A DNA stretch of 64,000 bases from Ktedonobacter racemifer DSM 44963 (GTDB lineage Bacteria > Chloroflexota > Ktedonobacteria > Ktedonobacterales > Ktedonobacteraceae). The DNA lies in assembly GCF_000178855.1 (NCBI RefSeq), contig NZ_ADVG01000002.1:1798001-1862000 (forward strand), written 5' to 3'. The first letter of the stretch is position 1, and the number at the start of each line of letters is the position of its first letter. The notes below the pieces were generated by a model. The model was not told the DNA's origin. It ran no database searches and was given only the letters and a program-made list of their open reading frames with translations. The position numbers and the translations under genes were made by a program. Below are positions 16,316-24,764 of the stretch, piece by piece.

Positions 16316-17905
16316 CTATCCATTCACACATGCATCTACTAGTTCGGCGACGATGCGGCCGGAGAGCATGACCAGGGGTATGCCACCGCCGGGATGGGTG
16401 CTCCCGCCCACAAAGTAGAGGCGCTCAACCTCGGGAGAGCAGTTGCCGGGACGCGTAAAGGGGGCCATGCGGTCGTTGGAGGAGAGACCGTAGATTGAGC
16501 CAGCGTTTGAGCCGTATTTCTGCCAGAAATCCTCAGGCGTGAGTATCTCTTCACAGACAATGTGTTCGCGCAGGTCACTCAGGTCAACCTGCTTGTAGCT
16601 GGCAAGCATGTCCAGAATGCGCTCGCGATAGGCTGGCGCCTCGCGCTGCCAATCTATAACCTCAGTCAGATAGGGCGCGTTCACGAGAATAAACAGGTTT
16701 TCGCATCCCGGAGGGGCCTGCGTTGGATCAGTGCGCGTGGTGGCACAGATATAGATAGTGGGATTCTGGATGGGCACACGCTTCTCGAAGAGGTCGGTGA
16801 ACTCAGCCTGGTAGTCATCGGAGAAGAAAATGTTGTGGTGCTCCAGGTCAGGATAGGTCTTGTCTGTTCCCAGCAACAGGACGAAACTGGAGCAGGATGG
16901 CTCAAGCTTTGTAAGTTTACGCAGGGTTGCCTGCTTCTGCACAGCGGGGGAAAGTAGCTGGCGATGCGTGGTCACGACATCGCTATTGGCGACAACGGCA
17001 TCACAGTGAAGCACCCGGCCGTCAGCCAGTACGATGCCTCGCACCTCTGGACGCAAACGCGTGAGTTTGCGGCGCTCTGAGACCTGGATACGCTTTACTT
17101 CACAATTGGTCTCAAGTGTGACACCCAGTTCGCGGGCTAGTTTCTCCAGCGCCCGCGCGATACTATACATTCCCCCACGCAGATACCAACCTCCATCTAC
17201 TAGCTCAACATAGGGAATCAGGCTGTAGACCGCGGCCACCTGGTAGGGCGAGGAACCATTATAGGTCGCATAGCGCGCAAAGAACTGGCGCGCATGCTCA
17301 TCCTGGAAGAAGCGCCGCACCTCCTGGTCCAGCGTACGCGACGAGAGAGCCGCCATGACGGCCCGCCAGCGCCTGCTCAGCGGCTCATCAGCGCCCGCGC
17401 CCGATTCATGACCCTTTAAGACATAGTGCCAGAAGGTTCGCGCGATATTCAGCGGACTCCCCAGGCTATGGTAGAGAAAGGGGTCAGCCGCGGCCTCGTA
17501 GATCGAGCGCGCATGCTCAAAGAAACGGCGAAAGGCCTCCCCATCCCCGGGATTGAGCCGGGCAAACTCCTGGGCCAGGAGTTCACGGTCACGCCAGGCA
17601 TTGAAGACAACGCCATCGCGATAGAAATAGCGACAGGTGACCTCCAGAGGGATCAGCTCCAGGTAGTCTTCTAAACGTCTGCCGGCAACCGCGAAGAGTT
17701 CGCGCAGGACGTGGGGCATGGTTATGAGCGAGGGGCCAGTATCAAAGGCAAAGCCCTCCTTTTCAATCAGGTTGAGCTTGCCACCAACCTGGGCCTGGCG
17801 CTCCAACACATGGACACGATGTCCCTTTGCGGCCAGGTGGATGGCGGCAGAGAGGCCACCAATGCCTGCGCCGATGACAATAATTTCTCTTCCCTGTTCA
17901 GACAT
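16316..17905 (-). CDS. Phytoene desaturase family (CrtI-like) oxidoreductase
   Basis: A 529-residue FAD enzyme. The N-terminal dinucleotide-binding motif IVIGAGIGGLSAA is at residues 9-21, followed by the second glycine-rich piece VLERQAQVGGKL. The C-terminal FAD motif of the family is YFVGGSTHPGGGIPLVMLSGRI. Members dehydrogenate, isomerise or hydrate carotenoids. The neighbour upstream is a CruF-like carotenoid gene, so this one may act on acyclic or bacterioruberin-like carotenoids (a CrtD- or CrtI-type step); the exact reaction cannot be fixed from sequence. No crtB, the expected earlier step, is in the window. Confidence 0.9.
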   Translation of the reverse strand: MSEQGREIIVIGAGIGGLSAAIHLAAKGHRVHVLERQAQVGGKLNLIEKEGFAFDTGPSLITMPHVLRELFAVAGRRLEDYLELIPLEVTCRYFYRDGVVFNAWRDRELLAQEFARLNPGDGEAFRRFFEHARSIYEAAADPFLYHSLGSPLNIARTFWHYVLKGHESGAGADEPLSRRWRAVMAALSSRTLDQEVRRFFQDEHARQFFARYATYNGSSPYQVAAVYSLIPYVELVDGGWYLRGGMYSIARALEKLARELGVTLETNCEVKRIQVSERRKLTRLRPEVRGIVLADGRVLHCDAVVANSDVVTTHRQLLSPAVQKQATLRKLTKLEPSCSSFVLLLGTDKTYPDLEHHNIFFSDDYQAEFTDLFEKRVPIQNPTIYICATTRTDPTQAPPGCENLFILVNAPYLTEVIDWQREAPAYRERILDMLASYKQVDLSDLREHIVCEEILTPEDFWQKYGSNAGSIYGLSSNDRMAPFTRPGNCSPEVERLYFVGGSTHPGGGIPLVMLSGRIVAELVDACVNG

Positions 17906-18027
17906 ATCTATCTATTCTGGCAGGCATTTTCTCGCCCTGGCGCTGCCTGGGGCCTGCTCTCTCCTCATAATTATGGTAGTCCATCTACCAGGATGCTTAC
18001 GATGCGCCTAAACGGATAACCGGGCTG

Positions 18028-18837
18028 CTATCGCCGTCGCGCGTAGGCCAGGAGAATGAGTCCCGACAGTAGCACGCAGACGCAGCCACCATAGTAGCCA
18101 TGCGCCAGGTCGATTAGGCCAAACATCAGGAGGCTTAGAGCAAAGAGGAGGCGCGGAAGGCGCAGAGCCAGGCGGGGAGGCCCAACTCGGAAGACCTGGA
18201 CGGGCGCGAACTGGCGATCCGTGAGCCAGACCAGCAGACAGGCAAGCATAAACCAGCTCACAAAGTTCACCAGGGGAATACCATAATAGACGCTGCCGAC
18301 GGGCGCCCAGCGCCAGTAATCAACAATATGAGCAGCTACAGGCTCTATCGCGCCATCCAGTAGCACAGCAGCCAGGCCCGCCGCCAGGATGTCGAAGAGG
18401 CTGAGGCGAAAGCCAGGGCGTAGTGAGCGTACCCATCCATAGACACCAAAGATCACCAGCACCCAGGCAAACATGACGGGCAGAGGGACACCTCCGGGCA
18501 GCGGGGGCAGTAAGACAGATGTATACACATAGCGACCAAAGGGGAAGCCAGTAGTAACACCCAGGGTCTCGGCCAGGTAGGAGAAGATAATCACAAGCAG
18601 TCCAGCCTGGATGGCCCTCCGCCTGCCATAGAGGAAGGCAGCCGCTAGTAGAAGGAGTACGCCTTCAAGATAGAGGAGGAAGCTCGCCGCCCAATCCATA
18701 GGGAAGGGTGGTTTCACATCGAAGGCCACCCCAATTACTGCCAGAACATAGAGCAGGCAAAACATGGCGAAGAGAATACGCAGCACAAGCTGCCTCGGCG
18801 CGCTTCGTGTATGACGCCCAATCGCTGATATACGCAT
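18028..18837 (-). CDS. Carotenoid biosynthesis protein, CruF/DUF422 family
   Basis: A 269-residue membrane protein with about seven helices. The family motifs are visible: the YLAETLGVTTGFPFGRYVYT segment near residue 95, DGAIEPVAAHIVDYWRW near residue 170, and YYGIPLVNFVSWF near residue 195. CruF proteins are carotenoid 1',2'-hydratases (bisanhydrobacterioruberin hydratase in haloarchaea). I chose the ATG at 18837, because an earlier in-frame start would overlap the upstream gene. It lies 122 bases ahead of the CrtI-like gene on the same strand, and the two make a sensible carotenoid-tailoring pair. Confidence 0.88.
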   Translation of the reverse strand: MRISAIGRHTRSAPRQLVLRILFAMFCLLYVLAVIGVAFDVKPPFPMDWAASFLLYLEGVLLLLAAAFLYGRRRAIQAGLLVIIFSYLAETLGVTTGFPFGRYVYTSVLLPPLPGGVPLPVMFAWVLVIFGVYGWVRSLRPGFRLSLFDILAAGLAAVLLDGAIEPVAAHIVDYWRWAPVGSVYYGIPLVNFVSWFMLACLLVWLTDRQFAPVQVFRVGPPRLALRLPRLLFALSLLMFGLIDLAHGYYGGCVCVLLSGLILLAYARRR

Positions 18838-18859
18838 GTTACGTACGCTTCTTTTATTG

Positions 18860-20317
18860 CTACTCAGGGCCGCGTTGCACAATCGAGAGAATGCGCATAT
18901 AGCCACTACCTTTGATCACGGTTTTCATAGCACCGGTCGTAACATCCATCGCGTAGATGGCATTATCAGCATAGCTTGTCAGGATATGGTCGTTCACCCA
19001 GGGCCCTAACTCGACAAAGCGTGCGGACGTAATCGCCAGAACGCCCGGTTTGGCAACCTGAACCTGCTTCCCATTGCCACTAATCTGCGTCATATACAAG
19101 GCACTATGACGCGCAAAGGGAGCCTGCTCATCGCTAGAAAAGATAACGTAGACCAGCGTAAGCCCATCCGGCGAAACCTGCGGCGAGAGGACCCAGTGAT
19201 AGTCGGCATTATTGTTTAAGCCATGTTGCTCAGGCAAGAATACCTGGGCATTTCCCAGCGTGGCTTTCGACGCGTCCAGGTTGACAATCGCCAGGCTATT
19301 AGCATTATTCTGGCCAGCAATGTCATCTGGCACACTATTATCTGTCGGGGCAGTCACTACACCACTATAGGTTGAGTAGAGCAAGGCGTTGCTTGCAGGC
19401 GTCAACAAGAGGGGCATCTGTGAGACGTCGTCGGTCAGCAAACTTTTTGGATCTTGGTTTTGCGCCAGCGAGTTATCCTGCGTACTGGGTAGATCTAACA
19501 GCCAGAGGCCATACTGCGTAGAGCGACGATCACCGCGATCATCAGTCAAGAGCAGTTGCTTGGCTGCCTGGTTCTTTCCATTTGGCAGAAATGAGAACAC
19601 GCGAAAACAGGGGCAATTCGTATTTGCCTGTTGATAGACCAGTTTTGTATGGTCTAACGCTCCCGTGTAGAGGCTCACATTCCCACTACCGCTTTTAGGA
19701 GCCGTACTCCAGGCGATTGAGAGACCATCGCTGCTGAGCACCAGCGATGTGACAACCTGATTGCTGTCCACAGCCGCGATTTGTCTGGAGGTTCCGCCAA
19801 ATATATCGCTGAGCCAGATACCATTCCCAACATAGATGACCTGCCCAAGGGAATTCACCCGTGGCGGAATCGAGCGGCTATAGGTATAACCCGGAGTATC
19901 AAGCTTCTGCGGCGTGCCTCCACCCAGTTGCACGGCGTATAGGCCATCCTGGGCCTCATAGACAACATACTGGCCCCCAGGCACTTGCAAGGTATCAGTC
20001 GGATTCTTGCCCGAGAACTGGAAGAGGCCATTGTCATCGCTTTGAGGCGTAGGGCTGGGTGTTAACAACTGGTTGGCCCTGGCCGTTGCCGTAGCCGAGG
20101 CCTCCTGGGCCGCCATTTGCGCGTGCTGGTTGAGCGCGATAAAAAGCTGGGCTGTTAGAATAATCAAGAGCAGGCTCACCAGTGCCAGTAGCGTTACGAT
20201 GCTGATACGTGTCGAGCGTATCGCTTGTGGTGGGGTCGGCTGCGTCTTGTGGTCTTGTGGCTTTTCAGGCGGACTATCTATATGCTGCGTCAATGTTTTT
20301 TCTGCTCCACATCTCAT
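18860..20317 (-). CDS. Membrane-anchored beta-propeller (PD40/WD40-like) protein
   Basis: A 485-residue protein: a 35-residue cytoplasmic N-terminus, one membrane anchor at about residues 38-60 (IVTLLALVSLLLIILTAQLF), a short Thr/Ser/Pro stalk, then an extracellular repeat region. The repeats follow the TolB/PD40 blade pattern, for example SLVLSSDGLSIAWSTAPKSG and PQVSPDGLTLVYVIFSSD (both with the S-x-D-G turn). It may sense or bind something outside the cell; there is no enzymatic motif. It ends 22 bases before the CruF start, so the two may share a transcript although no functional link is obvious. Confidence 0.8.
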   Translation of the reverse strand: MRCGAEKTLTQHIDSPPEKPQDHKTQPTPPQAIRSTRISIVTLLALVSLLLIILTAQLFIALNQHAQMAAQEASATATARANQLLTPSPTPQSDDNGLFQFSGKNPTDTLQVPGGQYVVYEAQDGLYAVQLGGGTPQKLDTPGYTYSRSIPPRVNSLGQVIYVGNGIWLSDIFGGTSRQIAAVDSNQVVTSLVLSSDGLSIAWSTAPKSGSGNVSLYTGALDHTKLVYQQANTNCPCFRVFSFLPNGKNQAAKQLLLTDDRGDRRSTQYGLWLLDLPSTQDNSLAQNQDPKSLLTDDVSQMPLLLTPASNALLYSTYSGVVTAPTDNSVPDDIAGQNNANSLAIVNLDASKATLGNAQVFLPEQHGLNNNADYHWVLSPQVSPDGLTLVYVIFSSDEQAPFARHSALYMTQISGNGKQVQVAKPGVLAITSARFVELGPWVNDHILTSYADNAIYAMDVTTGAMKTVIKGSGYMRILSIVQRGPE

Positions 20318-20477
20318 CTCTTAGCATCTATCAGTATAACATGAAAGCGCCTTATTCTGGAAAGTCACTAGCACAGCTTACCTGTTAGCGCGTTCTGCAA
20401 AGGGTTGCACTCCCCACACGATCAACCTACGCTCGCTACGACCGATATTCTCCTCTATGACGACTGCCAGCGACTAT

Positions 20478-21293
20478 TCAGGCCCTATAAGTGCGCCTAT
20501 CTTCTGTTTTAGTTTCTTTGTGAGTGTACTTTTGTATAAAGGCCAGCGAGCGCTCCTCTACCTCTTGCCGGTCATAGTCTTTCATCACGAGATGATATGA
20601 GCGTTTGAGGACCACGAGTTGCTTCTCAGGTGAACCCAGAAGGCGATAAATTTCGTGTCCATCGCGGACCGGCACTACATGGTCACGTTGGGCCGCGATA
20701 ATCAGGGCTGGCATGGTGATACACGGCAGTTCTTCGCGCAACCGGGGCAGGTAGAGCAGCATGCTCTCAACCGGGGCCATCGGGGTCCAGCGATAGACAT
20801 TACGGGTATAGTGCTTACGGGCTTGTGCATCGCGAAGATCCTCTCTCAACGTTGGTAAGAAAGGAGTCAACTGCCTGACCATGCGAATCGCGGGCAACAT
20901 CCAGGGACGCATATAGAGCGGGGCGCACATCGCGATCACGCCGGATACCTCTTCATGAGCGGCGATATGCAGGCATAGCGCGCCACCCAGCGAGTGGCCA
21001 ACCAGGAAGACCTGGTCGCAGTGAAGTTTAAAGGCTCGTACCGCCTGTTGCAAGGCTGAGGCCCAGTCATGCCAGCCAATCGTCAACATATCCTGTACCT
21101 GTGTGCCATGACCCGGCAAGAGAATATTCTCGATGCGCATCCCCTGAGCTAGAAAGAGTTGCTCAAGCTCTTCCATATCGCTGCGATTCCCGTTCAGCCC
21201 ATGGACCAGCACTACTCCGACACGCGCACGCTCCGGCCCTTTGATCGTCAATTCACTCTCATCCTGCTGATCTCTAAACTCCGCATGCTCCAT
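20478..21293 (-). CDS. Alpha/beta hydrolase, carboxylesterase/monoacylglycerol-lipase type
   Basis: A 271-residue soluble hydrolase. The oxyanion segment is VLVHGLNGNRSDMEEL near residue 29, the nucleophile elbow GHSLGGALCLHIA near residue 100, the acid in AQRDHVVPVRDG near residue 210 and the His in RSYHLVMKDYDR near residue 240. The LLPGHGTQVQDML stretch is typical of Est30-like carboxylesterases that act on short to medium acyl esters. The substrate is unknown. It stands alone on the minus strand. Confidence 0.9.
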   Translation of the reverse strand: MEHAEFRDQQDESELTIKGPERARVGVVLVHGLNGNRSDMEELEQLFLAQGMRIENILLPGHGTQVQDMLTIGWHDWASALQQAVRAFKLHCDQVFLVGHSLGGALCLHIAAHEEVSGVIAMCAPLYMRPWMLPAIRMVRQLTPFLPTLREDLRDAQARKHYTRNVYRWTPMAPVESMLLYLPRLREELPCITMPALIIAAQRDHVVPVRDGHEIYRLLGSPEKQLVVLKRSYHLVMKDYDRQEVEERSLAFIQKYTHKETKTEDRRTYRA

Positions 21294-21532
21294 GACTGTG
21301 CCTCGCGTTTCCTCGCTAGTTCACCACACTCTCTTCTTAATACGTTCTACGATGCTCCCTGGACACTTTTCCTATCCTAAACTCCGTACTTTTAGCTGAA
21401 CGGGAATAATTTGTGAGTTATGCGCCTTCTCAATAATAGAGATAGAGAAGAAAAAAGAGGGGCAACAATGTACGCTTTACTCCTATTTTCTCCTGCTTTT
21501 AACGCTGTACCCATTTACGTGGATAGTACTCA
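21294..21532. other. Intergenic stretch between divergent esterase and PLP-enzyme genes
   Basis: AT-rich, with no gene. It contains a purine-rich run (AGAGATAGAGAAGAAAAAAGAGG near 21441-21464, shown in part) of unknown meaning. The only supported signal is the promoter at its right end. Confidence 0.45.
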
Positions 21533-21561
21533 TTGTCTTCGCAAGAGGATAGTGCTATAGT
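21533..21561 (+). promoter_or_regulatory. Likely promoter of the cystathionine-type PLP gene
   Basis: TTGTCT, a 17-base spacer and TATAGT, 57 bases before the start codon. No riboswitch fold (SAM or similar) is visible in the short leader. Confidence 0.55.
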
Positions 21562-21617
21562 CTTGTCCATATTGCCTATATCTTATTCATGAAGAAAGAA
21601 GTCGAAAGGGACTTAAG

Positions 21618-22754
21618 ATGGAGTTCGCTACCAAGGCCATTCACGCCGGGCAGGAGCCAGATCCAACCACCGGCGCGATTATGACGCCAATCTATCAGAC
21701 TTCAACCTATGCCCAGAGCGGCATGGGCGAACATAAAGGTTATGAATACGCCCGTACTGGGAATCCAACGCGCACCGCGCTTGAAGCCTGCCTTGCCTCG
21801 CTCGAAAATGGGCGCTATGGCCTGGCCTTCGCCTCTGGACTCGCCGCCGAAAGCGCCGTCTTGAGCTTGCTGAGCGCGGGCGATCACATTGTCTCGTGCG
21901 ACGATCTCTATGGCGGCACCTACCGTATCTTTGATCGCATCATGAGCCGCTATAACATTGAGACCTCATATGTTACGGCCAATCGTGTCGAGGCGTATGA
22001 GCAGGCAATTCGTCCCAACACCAAAATCATCTGGCTAGAGACGCCTACCAATCCGCTGCTCAGCCTGGTTGACATCCGCGCGGTCGCCGAGGTCGCGCAC
22101 CGCCATAATGTGCTGCTCGTTGTCGACAATACCTTCTCCAGCCCCTACTTCCAGCGTCCACTCGATCTGGGGGCCGATATCGTCCTGCACAGCACGACCA
22201 AGTATATCAATGGCCATAGCGATGTCATCGGCGGGGCCTTGATCATGAACGACCAGAGCGTCTACGAGGCCATTAAGTTCCACCAGAACGCCGCTGGAGC
22301 GGTTCCTGGCCCCTTTGACGTCTGGCTGACCCTGCGCGGCATCAAGACACTCGCGGTACGTATGCGCCAGCACGAAGAGAACGCGCGCGCCGTCGCCAAC
22401 TTCCTGACCGAGCATAAGCGCGTTGAGAAGGTGTACTATCCCGGCCTCGCCTCGCATCCTGACCATGCGCTGGCCAGGCGACAGATGAGTGGCTTTGGCG
22501 GTATGGTCTCCTTCCAGTTCAAGGGAAGCCTGAGCGATGTTGATACCGTTGTACGCCGCTTGCGCGTCTTTACCTTCGCCGAGAGCCTCGGGGGCATCGA
22601 GTCACTGGTCTGCCATCCCGCTAGCATGACGCATGGCTCAATCCCCAGAGAGATTCGCGAGGCCCGCGGCCTGAACGATACCCTCCTGCGCCTCTCGGTA
22701 GGCATTGAGGACATCTCGGATATTCTGCGTGATCTCGAACAGGCACTCGCCTAA
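21618..22754 (+). CDS. Cystathionine gamma-synthase / gamma-lyase family PLP enzyme
   Basis: A 378-residue enzyme of the trans-sulfuration Cys/Met-metabolism PLP family. The start TKAIHAGQEPDPTTGAIMTPIYQTSTY, the YEYARTGNPTR motif near residue 42 and the PLP lysine in HSTTKYINGHSDVIGGA (Lys near residue 195) are all present, with the C-terminal SLGGIESLVCHPASMTH. Family members make or split cystathionine, or use O-acetylhomoserine directly; sequence alone does not decide. GAAAGGG precedes the ATG. No other methionine or cysteine genes are adjacent. Confidence 0.93.
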   Translation: MEFATKAIHAGQEPDPTTGAIMTPIYQTSTYAQSGMGEHKGYEYARTGNPTRTALEACLASLENGRYGLAFASGLAAESAVLSLLSAGDHIVSCDDLYGGTYRIFDRIMSRYNIETSYVTANRVEAYEQAIRPNTKIIWLETPTNPLLSLVDIRAVAEVAHRHNVLLVVDNTFSSPYFQRPLDLGADIVLHSTTKYINGHSDVIGGALIMNDQSVYEAIKFHQNAAGAVPGPFDVWLTLRGIKTLAVRMRQHEENARAVANFLTEHKRVEKVYYPGLASHPDHALARRQMSGFGGMVSFQFKGSLSDVDTVVRRLRVFTFAESLGGIESLVCHPASMTHGSIPREIREARGLNDTLLRLSVGIEDISDILRDLEQALA

Positions 22755-22765
22755 CCGCGCCCTTC

Positions 22766-22858
22766 GCGCCTACGGCGTGAGGGAGGAGATGTGGGTGGCA
22801 AACGGCTCCGCCGTTTGCCACCCACATCTCCTCCCACCGAGGCGAGCGTAGCGAGCCG
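22766..22858. repeat. Composite palindrome element, copy 3
   Basis: A perfect inverted repeat with 26-base arms (22782-22807 and 22811-22836) and loop TCC. To its left is a degenerate short hairpin, CGCGCC-tac-GGCGTG with one G-T pair. To its right is a GCGAG-CGTA-GCGAG direct repeat that may be the remnant of a second flank. It lies between the PLP gene and the rpsT promoter. Confidence 0.8.
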
Positions 22859-22917
22859 AGGGAAGAAACAGAAGAGAATCAAATAGCCCTGCCTTGGGAA
22901 CTTGGGAAGAGCTTGTT

Positions 22918-22947
22918 TGACAGACCTTCGGCACTTCTGATATAATC
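22918..22947 (+). promoter_or_regulatory. Consensus promoter of rpsT
   Basis: Perfect TTGACA and TATAAT with an 18-base spacer. The start of transcription would be near 22954, only about 12 bases before the leader hairpin. Confidence 0.9.
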
Positions 22948-22965
22948 TACGCGCACTTACCCAAT

Positions 22966-22990
22966 CCGACACAAGTGTCGGATCTTTTTT
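22966..22990 (+). terminator. Attenuator-like terminator in the rpsT leader
   Basis: TCCGACAC pairs perfectly with GTGTCGGA (8 bp, AA loop) and is followed by TCTTTTTT. It has the full form of an intrinsic terminator, yet lies between the rpsT promoter and gene. A second small hairpin (GTACCC-ttg-GGGTAC, 23009-23023) follows. Confidence 0.8.
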
Positions 22991-23073
22991 GTGCAAGTCT
23001 CTTTTTCGTACCCTTGGGGTACTCTTCTAAGTAGTTTGAAGAGGCAATCTTTCGGGGAGGAAGTTTACTTAAC

Positions 23074-23355
23074 ATGCCAAATAATGCATCTGCGGAAAAG
23101 CGCATGCGCCAGGAACAGAAGCGCCGCGCACACAACCGCAGCGTCAAATCCAAGGTGAAATCCACCATCACAAAGGCACGCACAGCCATCGCCACCGATA
23201 ACGTCGCCTTTGATGCCAGCGAGGCTGCCGTTCGCGCCGCTATCAGCGAGCTAGACCGCGCCGCCAAGAAAGGCGTCATTCACAAAAACAATGCTTCTCG
23301 CCGCAAATCGCGCTTGATGAAGCAGCTCAACACAACTAAAGTCTCTGAGAAGTAA
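23074..23355 (+). CDS. rpsT: Ribosomal protein bS20
   Basis: A 93-residue, highly basic, all-helical protein of the 30S subunit. The start NNASAEKRMRQEQKRRAHNR and the C-terminal AAKKGVIHKNNASRRKSRLM are typical. The ribosome site GGGGAGG lies before the ATG. The leader contains a terminator-like hairpin directly after a consensus promoter, which suggests control by early termination. rplS follows in the same direction 72 bases later. Confidence 0.97.
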   Translation: MPNNASAEKRMRQEQKRRAHNRSVKSKVKSTITKARTAIATDNVAFDASEAAVRAAISELDRAAKKGVIHKNNASRRKSRLMKQLNTTKVSEK

Positions 23356-23427
23356 TTTTTGCGCCCATTGCTCTGCCATCTTGCTGTTCACAATCGATGA
23401 GCACTGAGCGCACCAGGAGGTATTAGG

Positions 23428-23880
23428 ATGGCCGACAATAAAGTCGTAACGAAGCCAGCAGGGCGGGCGCTACTGGCCGCTGTCGAAAGTGCTCAGTTAC
23501 GCAAAGATGTTCCTGAAATAAAGTCTGGCGATACCGTCCGTCTGCAAGTCAAAGTTGTTGAAGGTACCCGCGAACGCCTTCAGCCGTTCGAAGGCGTCGT
23601 CATGCGCCTGCGCGGCAGCAGCGTCAACCGTAACTTCACCGTCCGCCGTATTACAAATGGCGTCGGTGTTGAGCGCACCTTCCTTCTCCATTCTCCCCGT
23701 GTAGAGAAGATTGAGGTTCTGCGCCACGCTCGCGTTCGCCGCAAGCAGCTCTACTTCCTACGTGGTCTAACCGGCAAGGCTGCTCGTCTGAAGGAGATCC
23801 GTCCTATGACCAGCAAGCAGGCCGCTGAGAAGGCCGCGAAGGCTGAGGCTCGCGCAGCAGCCGCTCATGCAGAAGACTAA
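23428..23880 (+). CDS. rplS: Ribosomal protein bL19
   Basis: A 150-residue protein of the 50S subunit interface. Family features are IKSGDTVRLQVKVVEGTRERLQ, FEGVVMRLRGS, FTVRRITNGVGVERTF and VRRKQLYFLRGLTGKAARLKE. It is longer than the usual 115 residues at both ends: about 20 extra N-terminal residues and an Ala/Lys/Glu-rich tail (KAAEKAAKAEARAAAAHAED). CAGGAGG precedes the ATG. rnhB starts inside its last 14 bases. Confidence 0.97.
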   Translation: MADNKVVTKPAGRALLAAVESAQLRKDVPEIKSGDTVRLQVKVVEGTRERLQPFEGVVMRLRGSSVNRNFTVRRITNGVGVERTFLLHSPRVEKIEVLRHARVRRKQLYFLRGLTGKAARLKEIRPMTSKQAAEKAAKAEARAAAAHAED

Positions 23881-24538
23881 AAAATCTTCGCCAACACTCA
23901 CAGAAGAAATGGCCCTGTTTGAACAGGGCTATTGCTTTATTGCCGGGCTTGATGAGGCAGGACGGGGCTGCCTGGCAGGCCCAGTGGTGGCCGCAGCCGT
24001 CATTCTGCCTCTTGAGTCCAATCCAACGCCTGTTCTTGCTCGTTTCACCGGTGTCAATGACTCCAAACAGCTAAACGAGGCGACACGCGAGCGCCTCTAT
24101 GATGTGATTATGGAGCACGCGCTAGCCGTTGGCGTTGGTATTGGCTCAGTTGAGCTGATCGATCAGCGCAATATCCTCCAGGCAACGCTCCAGTCTATGC
24201 GCGTGGCACTCACACAACTGACACCCACTGCTCAGGCCCTGCTCCTGGATGCCGTCAGACTCCGTGACATTCCACTTCCACAACTCTCGCTCACCAAGGG
24301 CGATTCACGCTGCCTCTCCATTGCCGCCGCCTCGATCATCGCCAAGGTGACACGAGATCGCTTGATGCACCAACTCCACGAGGAGTTTCCCCGCTATGGC
24401 TTTAAACAACATAAAGGCTATGGCACGCCGGAGCACCTCGAAGCGCTCAAACAATTTGGCGTGACCCCCCACCACCGCCGCAGCTTCTCCCCCATTCGCG
24501 AGATGCTCTTTGGCCTCTTTCCAGATACAGCCTTCTAA
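23867..24538 (+). CDS. rnhB: Ribonuclease HII
   Basis: RNase HII cuts the RNA strand of RNA/DNA hybrids and nicks at single ribonucleotides in DNA. The 223-residue protein has the first acidic pair in AGLDEAGRGCLAGPVVAAAV (Asp and Glu near residues 29-30), the third Asp in GVNDSKQLNEATRERLY, and the C-terminal KGYGTPEHLEALKQFGVTPHHRRSF. The ATG overlaps the rplS end by 14 bases. The rplS-rnhB order is common in bacteria. Confidence 0.97.
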   Translation: MQKTKKSSPTLTEEMALFEQGYCFIAGLDEAGRGCLAGPVVAAAVILPLESNPTPVLARFTGVNDSKQLNEATRERLYDVIMEHALAVGVGIGSVELIDQRNILQATLQSMRVALTQLTPTAQALLLDAVRLRDIPLPQLSLTKGDSRCLSIAAASIIAKVTRDRLMHQLHEEFPRYGFKQHKGYGTPEHLEALKQFGVTPHHRRSFSPIREMLFGLFPDTAF

Positions 24539-24597
24539 ACATGTTTATCATATGTTTATCCAATATATACAACTTTTTTGATAGCAAGCGCTTTTAC

Positions 24598-24627
24598 TTG
24601 ACTTTCAAGCGCAGTGCACTTTACACT
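24598..24627 (+). promoter_or_regulatory. Promoter of the first C39-like gene
   Basis: TTGACT, 18 bases, TACACT. The same box pair stands before the second paralogue at 26126-26154, and both -35 boxes continue as TTGACTTT. Confidence 0.6.
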
Positions 24628-24764
24628 AATTTATGAAAGGAAACGATCATTCCTATTGTTTCCCTCCCCTTTCTTGCTAGCAGGATCGAAAAGCAGACGT
24701 ACCGATTTTCAATGCCCTGTCATCAGCCTACTGTTGTCTTCTACATTTAGAAGGAGAGGCGACG

